From positions 1 to 64,000 of the forward strand of contig NZ_ASJB01000053.1 of NCBI RefSeq assembly GCF_000478275.1: a stretch of DNA of 64,000 nucleotides. The letters are read 5' to 3'. This stretch comes from Amycolatopsis orientalis DSM 40040 = KCTC 9412. GTDB lineage: Bacteria > Actinomycetota > Actinomycetes > Mycobacteriales > Pseudonocardiaceae. The notes below the pieces were generated by a model. The model saw nothing but the letters and a program-made list of their open reading frames with translations, was not told where the DNA came from and searched no databases. Shown here one piece after another: positions 17,187-26,700 of the stretch (position 1 is the first letter of the stretch; every line of letters starts with the position of its first letter). The position numbers and the translations under genes are program-made.

Positions 17187-17990
17187 ATGTCATTCAAGAC
17201 GACAGCTGCCAAGATTCAACGACCTCCTCCCTGGCGAGTGTTCCGCGGCCTCCTGGAACGCGATCTGCTCATCACCCGGAAACAGCTCCCGGGTGTCATG
17301 GCCCAGGTCCTGATGCAGCCCTTGCTCATGCTTCTCGTGTTCGGCAAGGTCCTCGGCGCACTGGGTTACACGCCACCCGGCTACCCGCGACTGCTCCTGC
17401 CCGGGCTCATCGCGCTGAACGCCTTCTTCGCGGCGACGCAGAACGCCTCGTTCCCGCTCGCCATGGAATTCACCACCCGCACCATCGAGAACCGGCTCCG
17501 CGCGCCGGTGACCCTCCCCTGGATCGTCGCCGAACGCATAGTCGCGGCGTCCGCGCGCGGGATCATCACGGCGGTCCTGATGGCACCGCTCGGCGCCCTC
17601 CTGCTCGGCGGTCTCGACTGGCCCCTGTCCGGCCTTCCACCGGCCTTGTTCTTCACCGTGGCCGGCGCGCTGACCGGTGGCGCCGTCGGGGTGACGATCG
17701 GCTCGCTCGTGTCCCCGGCCCGCATCGGGATCACCTTCTCCTTGGTGATGCCCCCGTTGCTCTTCACCGGCTCCGCCCAGTTCCCGTTCCCGGAACTCAC
17801 CGCGGTCCCGTGGTTCCGGGCACTGTGCTCACTGAACCCGATGACCTACGTCAGCGAAGGACTACGCGGCGCCCTCACCCCGGAGATCTCCCATCTGCCG
17901 GGTTGGACGTGCGTCGGCGGGCTCGTTGCCGCGGCGCTGATCTTCCTCCCCGCGAGCCTGTGGTCGTTCAAGCGCAGGGCCATCGTCTGA
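17187..17990 (+). CDS. ABC-2 type transporter permease (DrrB-like)
   Basis: 267 residues with six hydrophobic segments. It starts with a basic cytoplasmic stretch containing RVFRGLLERDLLITRKQLPGV, then QPLLMLLVFGKVLG. The C-terminal part has FTGSAQFPFPEL and ALCSLNPMTYVSEGLRG, which is the ABC-2 permease signature region. Such permeases export drugs or lipids together with a separate ATPase. No intact ATPase gene is adjacent, which is unusual; either a distant ATPase is used or the partner has been lost. Control is by the divergent MarR protein. ATG 17187 has no Shine-Dalgarno sequence. Confidence 0.85.
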   Translation: MSFKTTAAKIQRPPPWRVFRGLLERDLLITRKQLPGVMAQVLMQPLLMLLVFGKVLGALGYTPPGYPRLLLPGLIALNAFFAATQNASFPLAMEFTTRTIENRLRAPVTLPWIVAERIVAASARGIITAVLMAPLGALLLGGLDWPLSGLPPALFFTVAGALTGGAVGVTIGSLVSPARIGITFSLVMPPLLFTGSAQFPFPELTAVPWFRALCSLNPMTYVSEGLRGALTPEISHLPGWTCVGGLVAAALIFLPASLWSFKRRAIV

Positions 17991-18034
17991 TCCGTCGGCC
18001 ACCTGATGAGCGGGCAAGCCCCCAATTCCACGAG

Positions 18035-18054
18035 TATTAAGCGAATGCTTGGTA
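18035..18054. promoter_or_regulatory. Second copy of the MarR operator motif
   Basis: TATTAAGCGAATGCTTGGTA compared with TAGTAAGCATATGCTTGGTA (reverse strand of the first operator) differs at three positions. It lies 45 bases after the permease stop and 47 bases before the short frame at 18102, as expected if a second MarR-controlled gene once started here. Confidence 0.55.
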
Positions 18055-18101
18055 ACTGTTGAGCTGGACGCGGTTCGCCCAGCCACGCCGAAGATCGGTC
18101 C

Positions 18102-18287
18102 ATGATCGTGACCCCGGCCTCACCTCACTGAGGCGGCGACACGCACCTGGCCGACTCGCTCCCCATGCGGCTGACCAGGCCGTCGTGGCGGTCGCCGAAG
18201 GTGGCCCGCAGGGAGATCGTGGGCCTGAACGGGCACAGCGCCCGCATGCACGGGAAGCTTTCCGGCGAACTCACCGGCAGCCCTTAG
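18102..18287 (+). pseudogene. Possible remnant of an ABC ATPase gene
   Basis: The frame begins MIVTP, meets a stop (TGA 18129) and then stays open to TAG 18285. The second part contains VARREIVGLNGHSARMHGKL followed by SGELTGSP, which resembles the DrrA-type ATPase segment around RRRIGLTGQ...A.DEKLTGRENL that follows the Walker A region. Walker A, signature and Walker B are all missing, so nothing functional remains. The rest of 17991-18319 shows no other gene. This is a weak identification based on a short resemblance and on context. Confidence 0.3.
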
Positions 18288-18319
18288 CCGGTACCCGTGA
18301 CCGGGAAACGAGCCAACGG

Positions 18320-19165
18320 TCAGCCGGCCGGGCTGCGGCGTTCCAGGAACACGGTGTCGTGCCAAGTGCCTTCACGCAGGACGATGCGTTCGCGGATTCC
18401 GACGGTGCGGTAACCGGCACTGTGATGCAGGGCGATGCCGGCGCGGTTGTCGGTGAGGATCGACGTCTGGAGGGTCCAGATCCCGGCGGCGTCGGCTTCG
18501 GTGACCTGCTTGAACAGCAAGGCTTTCCCCACTCCGCGGCCACGGTGGCTTTCCGCGACGCAGACCGACGTCTCGGCGACCCCTTGCTGGTGCTCACGCG
18601 CCGACATGGGCGTGGCCGCCGTCCACCCGACGACCTCGCCGTCGATCTCAGCGACCCAGCGATGCCCGGAAAGCCAGTTCCCGTCGAGCGCTTTACGAGT
18701 CGGGACTTCGATTTCGAACGTCGTCAGTCCCGTGGCGACGCCTTCGCCGTAGATCCGGCGCACCGCGCTCCAGTCCTCTTCGGCCAGTGCACGGACGGTG
18801 ACGTCTTCGGGCAGGTTGTCCGGGCAGCACGGACGCGGCGCGAGCAGGCCCATCACCGCGTCGGCGGCGTGGGGAAGCCCGCTGCAGCAGGCCTGGTTGA
18901 TCGTCACGACGGTGGCCGTGCCCTCTTTGCGCAGGTGCAGGAATCCCACCTCGGCCAGCTTCCGTACGTGATGGGAGCAGGTGGACTGGCTGGTCCCGAG
19001 GATCTCGGTCAGCGCGCCGACGGTCAGGCCGCGAGATGCGGTCGCGACGGCGTGCAGGAGTTTGACCCGCATCGGTTCGGCGAGGCAGGCGAACCAGCCC
19101 GCGTACGTCGCGGCTTCGCGCTCGGGCAGGAGACCGGCGAGGGGAACGGGCACAACCGTCGTCAT
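18320..19165 (-). CDS. ArsR-type regulator fused to ArsN-like acetyltransferase
   Basis: 281 residues. An ArsR/SmtB winged helix (about 20-90: LAEPMRVKLLHAV, LGTSQSTCSHHVRKLAEVG) carries vicinal Cys pairs 93-94 and 113-114 suited to arsenite sensing. A GNAT domain follows (about 122-275) with EIDGEVVGW, VAESHRGRGVGKALL (acetyl-CoA loop) and GYRTVGIRER, close to the phosphinothricin/arsinothricin acetyltransferase (ArsN) group. A longer start (TTG 19201) would be encoded inside the operator, so ATG 19165 is preferred. It is divergent from an ArsO-like flavoprotein. Predicted role: arsenic-responsive control plus detoxification of arsinothricin-like amino acids. Confidence 0.8.
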   Translation of the reverse strand: MTTVVPVPLAGLLPEREAATYAGWFACLAEPMRVKLLHAVATASRGLTVGALTEILGTSQSTCSHHVRKLAEVGFLHLRKEGTATVVTINQACCSGLPHAADAVMGLLAPRPCCPDNLPEDVTVRALAEEDWSAVRRIYGEGVATGLTTFEIEVPTRKALDGNWLSGHRWVAEIDGEVVGWTAATPMSAREHQQGVAETSVCVAESHRGRGVGKALLFKQVTEADAAGIWTLQTSILTDNRAGIALHHSAGYRTVGIRERIVLREGTWHDTVFLERRSPAG

Positions 19166-19172
19166 GCCGTCA

Positions 19173-19218
19173 GTATCGACCAGGATCGATGGTTGCGTCA
19201 ATCGATTCTGGTCGATAC
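19173..19218. promoter_or_regulatory. Operator between the arsenic genes
   Basis: GTATCGACCAGGATCGAT (19173-19190), ten bases, ATCGATTCTGGTCGATAC (19201-19218): 18-bp arms with a single mismatch. It lies between the divergent ArsR-acetyltransferase and ArsO genes and is well placed for repression of both. Another ATCGAT-like half lies just downstream near 19247-19253. Confidence 0.8.
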
Positions 19219-19268
19219 AGTCCCCGGCATCGCTTCAATCGAGACAGATCGATGAAAGGTGCATGGGG

Positions 19269-20606
19269 ATGAACGAGCTGCCTGTCGTGGTGATCGGAGC
19301 CGGTCCGGTGGGACTGGCGGCCGCCGCCGAGCTGCTGGAACGGGACATCGAGCCGCTCGTGCTGGAACGTGGGGCGCGGGCCGGGGCCGACGTGGCGGCC
19401 TGGAACCACGTGCGGTTGTTCTCGCCGTGGTCCGAGCTGGTCGCGCCCGCGGCCGGGCGACTGCTGGCGGAAACCGGCTGGGTGCGCCCCGATGGCGACA
19501 CGTATCCGGTGGGCGCGGAGTGGGCGAAGCGGTATCTGCGCCCGTTGGCGACGGCTCTCGACGGGCGGGTGCGGTTCGACGCCGAGGTGGTCGGAGTGGC
19601 GCGCCGGGGCCGGGACAGGGTCGTGGACAGCGGCCGGGACCACGAGCCGTTCACGGTCCACGTCCGCACCGCCGACGGTTCGGAAGAGCGCATCACCGCC
19701 CGCGCGGTGATCGACGCCTCCGGGACCTGGTCGACGCCGAATCCGCTTGGCGGCGAGGGACTTCCCGCCATCGGTGAACGGGCGGCGGCGGACCGGATCG
19801 GCTACCGGGTCCCGGACCTGGGCGACGAAACGGTGCGGGCGCGGTACGCCGGCAAACATGTCGTGGTCGCCGGCAGCGGGCATTCCGCGTTGACCGCACT
19901 GGTCGCGTTGTCCGGCCTCGCGAAAGACTCACCGGAGACACGGATCAGCTGGGTGCTGCGCCGCGGCGCGGTCGGCAACACCTTCGGTGGCGGCGAGGCC
20001 GATCAGCTTCCGGCACGAGGCGCGCTCGGACTGCGGGCCCGGGCGGCGGTGGACTCCGGCCTGATCGAGGTGGTGACCGGTTTCCGCACCGACGCGGTCG
20101 AACGCGACACCGACGGACGGCTGACCCTGATCTCCTCCACCGGACAGCGGATCGAGCGGATCGACGAGGTCGTGACCCTGTCCGGTTTCCGTCCCGATCT
20201 CACCTGGCTGTCGGAGATCCGGCTGGAGCTGGACCCGACACTGCAGGCACCGGTGGCGCTCGCGCCGCTGATCGATCCGAACGTCCACTCGTGCGGAACC
20301 GTTTACCCGCACGGCGCGGCGGAACTGTCCCATCCGGAGAAGGACTTCTACCTGGCCGGGATGAAGAGCTACGGCCGAGCGCCGACCTTCCTGGCGATGA
20401 CGGGCTACGAACAGGTGCGCAGCATCGCCGCCCAGCTGGCCGGGGACCACGAAGCCGCCGCACGGGTCGAACTGCGGCTGGCCGAGACCGGCGTCTGCGG
20501 CGGTGCCGGTTTGTTCGACGAACCGGACGACGCGCCGGCCGCTGGTACCTGCTGCGCGGCTCCGGAACTCCTGACCCTGTCCGCGCCGTCGGCCACGGTC
20601 CGCTGA
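19269..20606 (+). CDS. ArsO-like flavin monooxygenase
   Basis: 445 residues. FAD site VVVIGAGPVGLAAAAELLERD at the N-terminus in two parts (VVVIGAGPVG, LAAAAELLER), a second dinucleotide site KHVVVAGSGHSALTAL in the middle, and family phrases WNHVRLFSPW and FYLAGMKSYGRAPTFL. The C-terminus has Cys residues VCGGAGLF and TCCAAPE. This matches flavoproteins of actinobacterial ars operons called ArsO. ATG 19269 is preferred over 19263 because AAGG is 9 rather than 3 bases away. The substrate is unproven; oxidation of an organoarsenical or of a dithiol partner has been proposed for such proteins. Confidence 0.75.
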   Translation: MNELPVVVIGAGPVGLAAAAELLERDIEPLVLERGARAGADVAAWNHVRLFSPWSELVAPAAGRLLAETGWVRPDGDTYPVGAEWAKRYLRPLATALDGRVRFDAEVVGVARRGRDRVVDSGRDHEPFTVHVRTADGSEERITARAVIDASGTWSTPNPLGGEGLPAIGERAAADRIGYRVPDLGDETVRARYAGKHVVVAGSGHSALTALVALSGLAKDSPETRISWVLRRGAVGNTFGGGEADQLPARGALGLRARAAVDSGLIEVVTGFRTDAVERDTDGRLTLISSTGQRIERIDEVVTLSGFRPDLTWLSEIRLELDPTLQAPVALAPLIDPNVHSCGTVYPHGAAELSHPEKDFYLAGMKSYGRAPTFLAMTGYEQVRSIAAQLAGDHEAAARVELRLAETGVCGGAGLFDEPDDAPAAGTCCAAPELLTLSAPSATVR

Positions 20607-20718
20607 TCGCGGCACGGAACCACCGCACGAACGCGGCGTCACCGTCATCTGGCAGGTGAGCGAAGACCAACGGTCCGGGCGGGGCGGAAGTGCTCCGCAA
20701 TCCCGCCCGGACCAACGG

Positions 20719-23700
20719 CTACCGTTTCGGCCCCGTCCATTGGAGCTGACTCTGTGGGTTGTCCGGATCGACCATCATGACCGTTCTCCCGCTGGTGACC
20801 CCGTTCTTGACCGCTTCGGCGACCTCCGTGTCACTGGGCTCGCGGCCGAGTTTCGCTTCGAGTTCGGTATAGATGTTCCGGCCGACATGGTTGTTGTACA
20901 AGTCCATCAACTCGGCCGAACGTTTGCCCAGGTTCGCCGACGTCGTCTCATGCGCGTCGGTGAGTTCTTTCGCCCGCTCCTTGCCGAAGTACTTCGTCAG
21001 CAAAGCGCTCCACAACGCATGTTGGTGGGCGTTGCCGATCGCCCCGTCCTTCGTCGCGTCCTCGCCGAAACCCTGGGAATCGCCAAAGTGTCCTGCGGCA
21101 TTGGCCTGAGCTTCCTCGGAGAGGTTGTTCATCAGGATCAGGTCACTGAGTTTGGCCTGCTCGAAGATGGCCTTTTCCGCCGGGGTGACCTCCTTTTCCA
21201 TGCGGAACTTCCGGTACATCACCTTCGGGCCCGCGTCCGGCCTCGTTGTCATCGTCGGGTACTGAATCTCCATTTCCCGCCTGGTCAAGTCGTCGATCAC
21301 GGGTGACTTACCGGTGGGGTCGGTCAGGATGACCGGATTGTTGTGGGCATAGGTGTAGGCGGCCAGGTTGCCGGGGTTGGTGATACCACCCGCGGCCTTG
21401 GAGCCGGACATGAATTCGGCAAGGGCCGGATCCGCGCTCGCCCAAAGCTGCGTTCTCGGGTTGTAATAGCGAGCCCCGTGGTAGTAAAGACCGGTTTCCT
21501 CGTCGAGTTCCTTACCCGTGAACTTGTAGGGCGTACCGCTTCCCCCCGCCTTCTCTTCGACCCACGTCTCCCCGAACGGCATGTACTCGAGATGCTCGGT
21601 GACGTTGCCTTGCCTGTCGGTGACGTAACCGGACGACCCGAGGTGGTCGGCGTGGAAGTAGGACTGGGTGTTCTCGGGGCCGTCGGCGGCGACGGTCTTG
21701 GTGGTGAGGCGGCTGTCCCCGATGAAGATGTGCTTGAACCCCGTCCCGTTACGTTCGCTGTAACCGCGGTTGGGGTAGAGGGACAGACCGTCGCCCTGTT
21801 TGATGACGCGTTCGCCCGCCATGTCGTAGGTGTAGCCGACGGTGGCTCCCTGACAGCCTGCCGGGGTTTGCGGGACCGTCGCGGTGGCGGCGTCCTGGTT
21901 GCAGGCGAGGCGGTTCTCCTCATCCCACACGTACTGGCGGCGTTTGGTCTCGCCCGCCGCGGTGTTCACGGTGTCGGTGAGGTTGCCGTTCGTGTCGTAG
22001 GCCTGGGTGATCGGGCCGACCTTGCTCGGTGCGTGCGGCTTTCCGCTGCCGTAGTCGTACTTGTAGTCGTAGCTGGTGTCGTCCTCCCCCGCGACCGGCT
22101 CGATCGGCCCGACCGTCAGCGGGCCCAGCGACGCCGGGCTTCCTCCGCCGCCCCCGGCCGGTGACGCCGCACCCTGCCCGCCGCGGTTCAGCGACACCGC
22201 TTGCGTGGAGGTGCCGGTGATTTCGTGGTGCTGGGTTTTGGTGGTGGTGTTGTGGATGGAGTCATAGCTCAGCGCCAGGGTGTACTTGTCCTGCTGGTTG
22301 TCCTTGGTGGTGTACTGGCCGCCGGCGGAGGTGAGCTGGTAGAGGTCGTCGTAGCCGTAGGTCTGGCTGCTCGGCCCACCGATTGCGCCACCGGCCGCCA
22401 CGGTGTTGCTCAGCTTGGTGATGTTGCCGACGTTGTCGTAGGTGTAGCCGAGGTTCTGGAACTCGGTGGCACCCGGCGTCTTCGACTTCAGCGTGGCGAG
22501 TCTGCGGTCGGCCTGGTCGTAGGTGTAGGTGGTGCGCACCCCGTTCCCGGCTTGCTGCAGGACTTTCTGGCCGAACTTGTCGTAGTCGAGGCGACCGAGG
22601 TAGAGGTAGTCGGTGCCGTTCTTGGTGCCGGTGGCGCGGGTGACCTGGCCGCCGGTGTCGTAGTCGTAGCGGAGGACCTCGCCGTCGGGATAGGTCATCT
22701 GCAGGACTCGGTTGAACGCGTCGAAGCGCCATCCGGTGGTGTAGCCGCGATCCGCCTGACCGGCGATCTTGATGGTGCGGGTTTCCCGGGTGGTCTCACC
22801 CGACGGGCCATAGCCGCGGGTGACGGTGCCCGCCGCGTCGCGGATCTCGGTGATCCGGCCTGCGGCGTTGTCCGGCGCACCGGGTGCGCCGTGGGTGTAG
22901 GTGACGTTGTTCGCCGGGAAGGTCGGGTAGCGGACCGCGGTGAGACGGTTGTGGTCGTAGTCGTACTCGACCTGTTTGCCGCCTGCGGTGATCTTCACCG
23001 TCAGGTTCCCCGCCAGGTCGAAGCGGGTCTCGGTGCGGCCCGCGTCGGGGCTGTCGAGCACGGTGCGGCGGCCGAGGGTGTCGTAGTCGGAGCGGGTGGT
23101 GTTGTTCTTGTCGTCCACCACGGTGGTGAGCTGCCCCAGCGGGTCGTAGCCGTAGCTGGTCCAGATCACGGGCTGCCCGCCGGCCGGGTTGAACTCCTTG
23201 ACCGCGGTGGTCTTCTCCCGCAGGTCGGTGTAGCCGCGCTTCTGCTTGCCGTTGCCGTCGGTCGCGGTGGTTTCGAATCGGGTGACACCGGCGCGGTCGG
23301 GACCGAAACCGTAGGCCACGGTGGTCGTGACCTCGTCCGGCTGGACCGTCTTGACCGGCCGGTCCAGCGCGTCGAACGACACGCGAGTCGGGGTCACCGT
23401 GTCGAAAGCGGCGTTGAACGTGGTGTTGCCGCTCCCCTTGGGCTCGGTCACCGGGTGGTACTGCTCCACCGCGCGGCCGAGGAAGTCGAACTTGGCACGG
23501 CCGGACACGGTCATGACCTGTTCGGGGGTGTCCCCGGGATTGTCCGCGACCGACGCGTCCTTCTTCGTCTGCAGCACGCGTTTGAGGCCGTCGGAGAAGG
23601 TGACGGTGTCGATGGTGTCCTCGCGGACACCGGTGGCGTCGCGATCGAGGTGCCGGGTGGTGGCGTAGGGAACCGCGGCTTCGGGGTGGTAGTCGAAGTC

Positions 23701-26700
23701 GATCGTGACCTTGCCGGATCCGATCTCGTACGGTCCGGTGACCGTGTCCAACCGGCCCACGCTGTCGTAGCCGCGTAGCACCTGTTGGCCGTTCTGGTCA
23801 GTGGTGCGATCCGGCTGCCCGTACTTGAGGTTGTGCGTCGCACCCGACCGCAGGCCGAAGCTGTCCACAATAGACTCGATGTGCACGCCGACGACGGTGT
23901 CGTAGCCGTAGTCCAGCCGGTACCGCTGGCCGGTCTTGTTGGCCGGTTTGGTCACCGACTTCAGGTTCCCGTCCGGGAAGTACTCCAGATCGATGTTCGC
24001 CGAGACGGTGTCGGTCAGGTACTGGCGGACTTGCCGCACCGTTCCCGTATTGCAGTCCATTGTGGACTCTCGGTGCCGCGAGACGGCGCCGTCGGCGGTG
24101 CCGCGCTGCCTGACCAGATTGGCGGTACCGACGATGTTGCGATCGCGGCACGCCGGGTCGGACGCGCTGTAGCCGTAGGTGGTTTCCACATCGTCTGCGA
24201 CACCCTCGTCGGCGGCGTCGAACGAGCGGATCAGGTTGCCGAAGTCGTCATACGCCATTTCGGTGTAAGTGGACTTGCCTGGTTTATCGGCACCTTCGTA
24301 GAAGCGTTTGTCCACTCGGGACAGCGCGGCGAACGCACTGCCCGGCGCGGTGTCGCGGAGCTGATAGCTGTTGACGGTTTCGGTGAGCGGCCGTCCGGCG
24401 TTGTCGGCGGTCAGGCTGCGGGCGACCAAGCCGGTCGTGTACGGGCTGTCGGTACGGTACTCGTCGGTGGTCGAGCGGTAGAGCGCGTCGGCCGCGCCAG
24501 GGTCGCGCTGTTCGGTGACGACCTTGCCGAAGCCGCGGAATTCGCGTTCGAGCCGGTCGTATGTGCCCTGTTCGTAGCGGTAGGTGGTGAGCTGGGTGTC
24601 GGCGCCGTCGCCGGGATGGCCGTCGGACAAGGCGGTCCGGGACAGCACCCAGCGGGATTCGGGCATGGCCTGGGTGTTGCCGGTGCGGGTGTAGTCCAGC
24701 TCGACCCGTCCGCCCATCGGACGCGTCATCGCACGGAGCAGGTTGGTGCGGCCGGTCTGGTTGGCCGCGACCAGCATCTCGTTGTCGCGGGTGGATTTGA
24801 CGTGGTCGGCCAGCCCGTCGCCGTTGACGTCACGCAGGCCGATCTCGGCGCGGCCGATACCGGTGGAGGCGTTGACACCGGGATTGAACACGAACGTGCC
24901 GACAGGGGTGGGGACAGGGAAGGTGAAGTAGACGCCCGCGCCGAGGGTGGCGTTCTTGTCCACGGCGATGTCGGTGAAGCTGCCGCGGAAGGGAGTGGGC
25001 GCGGTGAAGCCGGTGCCGGTGTTGATGGCGACCTTGATCGGGTTGGCGCCATCGGTGAAGACGCGGTCGGCCAGACCGTCGCCGTTGATGTCGAGCATGC
25101 TCGCGTTGGTGAACGAGGTGCCGAGTTCGGCGGAGAGACCGCCGGCGAAGCCGTAGTTGTCGACGTTGAACCCGAGGTTGACGCCGAGGTTGCGAGTGGA
25201 GGCGTCGTTGATCGGGCCCGCCGGCCAGGGTTCCTTGGCGGCGAAGCTGTAGCCGAGGTTGAGTTGGACGTCGCCGTTGGCGAAGACCTTGTCCGGTAGA
25301 CCGTCGCCGTTGATGTCGACGAGATCGACCCGGGTGTCGGACTCACCGCCGCCGAGACTGCCACCGATCCCCAGCGCCGGTTGGACCGGGCCGGAAGTGG
25401 CGGTGTTGTTGCTGCTCCCGGCTTCGGGCGCGGCCAGGCCCAGCGCGCTGGCCAGTGTCGCGGCCTCGCTGCCCGCGGAGTACGACACGTTCCCGGACAA
25501 GTTGTCGGTTTCGCGGACGTTGCCGCCGAGCGTCCCCCGCCGGGAGCCGAGCGCGCCGTTCATGTCCGTGAACTGGATCTCCTTGGCGCCGACCACATCC
25601 GGGAACCGGTCACCGTTGAGGTCGACGTAGTCCACCGACCCGGCGGTGATGCCACCGACGACGGTGCCCCCGAACGGACCGGCGGACAGGGTGCCGGACA
25701 CCTGGCCGGTGACCCCACGGCGCATCACCGTACGGTCGCCTGCGACGTCGGCGTCGGTGACGATGTCGATGGTGTCCGCGCCGAGGCGGGAACTGGTCGC
25801 CATGGTGCCGGTGAACCAGGAGGATTCGTCCTGCGCGGCCCAGCCGCCCTTGGCCGGGTTGGCGGCGAAGATCGCGAGCCGGGGCATCGCGATCCGGGGG
25901 TTCGCGGCGAACCCGGGGATGTCGGCTTCCTTGGGTTCCTTGGGAAGGGAGTCCTTGAAGCTCTGGTCGATCGCGAGTTCGGCCTGCTTGATCGGCTGGG
26001 TGGCGCGGTCGCGGTTGGCCTGGTAGCCGATCACACCCCAGCCGCGGTAGGGCTGCGGGAACGCACCCTGCTGAGCGGAGCCGTGCATCGCGCTCGGTGC
26101 CGGGCTGAACGTCGGCCATGGGGACGTGAGGTCGTAGGTGACCTTCGCGGACTGTTCGGCGACCAAACCGAACAGGTAGGGATCCGTTGTGGAGTGGTCG
26201 AGATACAGCTCGTCGCCCTCGGTGACCGGGACGACCACGTCCAGGTCCTGGCCGGGCGAGCCGTACTGCCCGTTGACGATGTCGACGACCCGCTTGCCCA
26301 GCAGCTGCCCACCGCGTTTCTTCACGGTGAACGCGATCTTGTTCGGCCCGGGAAAGCCGAAGTTGAGCTTCACGCCCGGCCGGATCCGCAGCTTCCCGGT
26401 CTTGGTCACCTTGTAGGTCTGCTGCGGCGCCGTGAGGGTGTCGGCGGGATACATGTCCACGTCGAACGGCGGGCTGATCACCAGCGTCGGCTGCCCCTTG
26501 TCGTCGACCAGGGACTCCACCCCCGGCGCGGCCGTGTAATGCGCCTTCGGCACCCACGACACCGCGGAGACGTCGATCGAGGAGTCGGTTTTGATGTGCC
26601 ATGACATCTTCTCGAACTGGCTGACCGGGAGGCTCATGTCGATCGTGGTGGTCCCGGTCGACCCGGCGGGCAGGACCTTGCGGAGCACCTCCGCCGGAGC

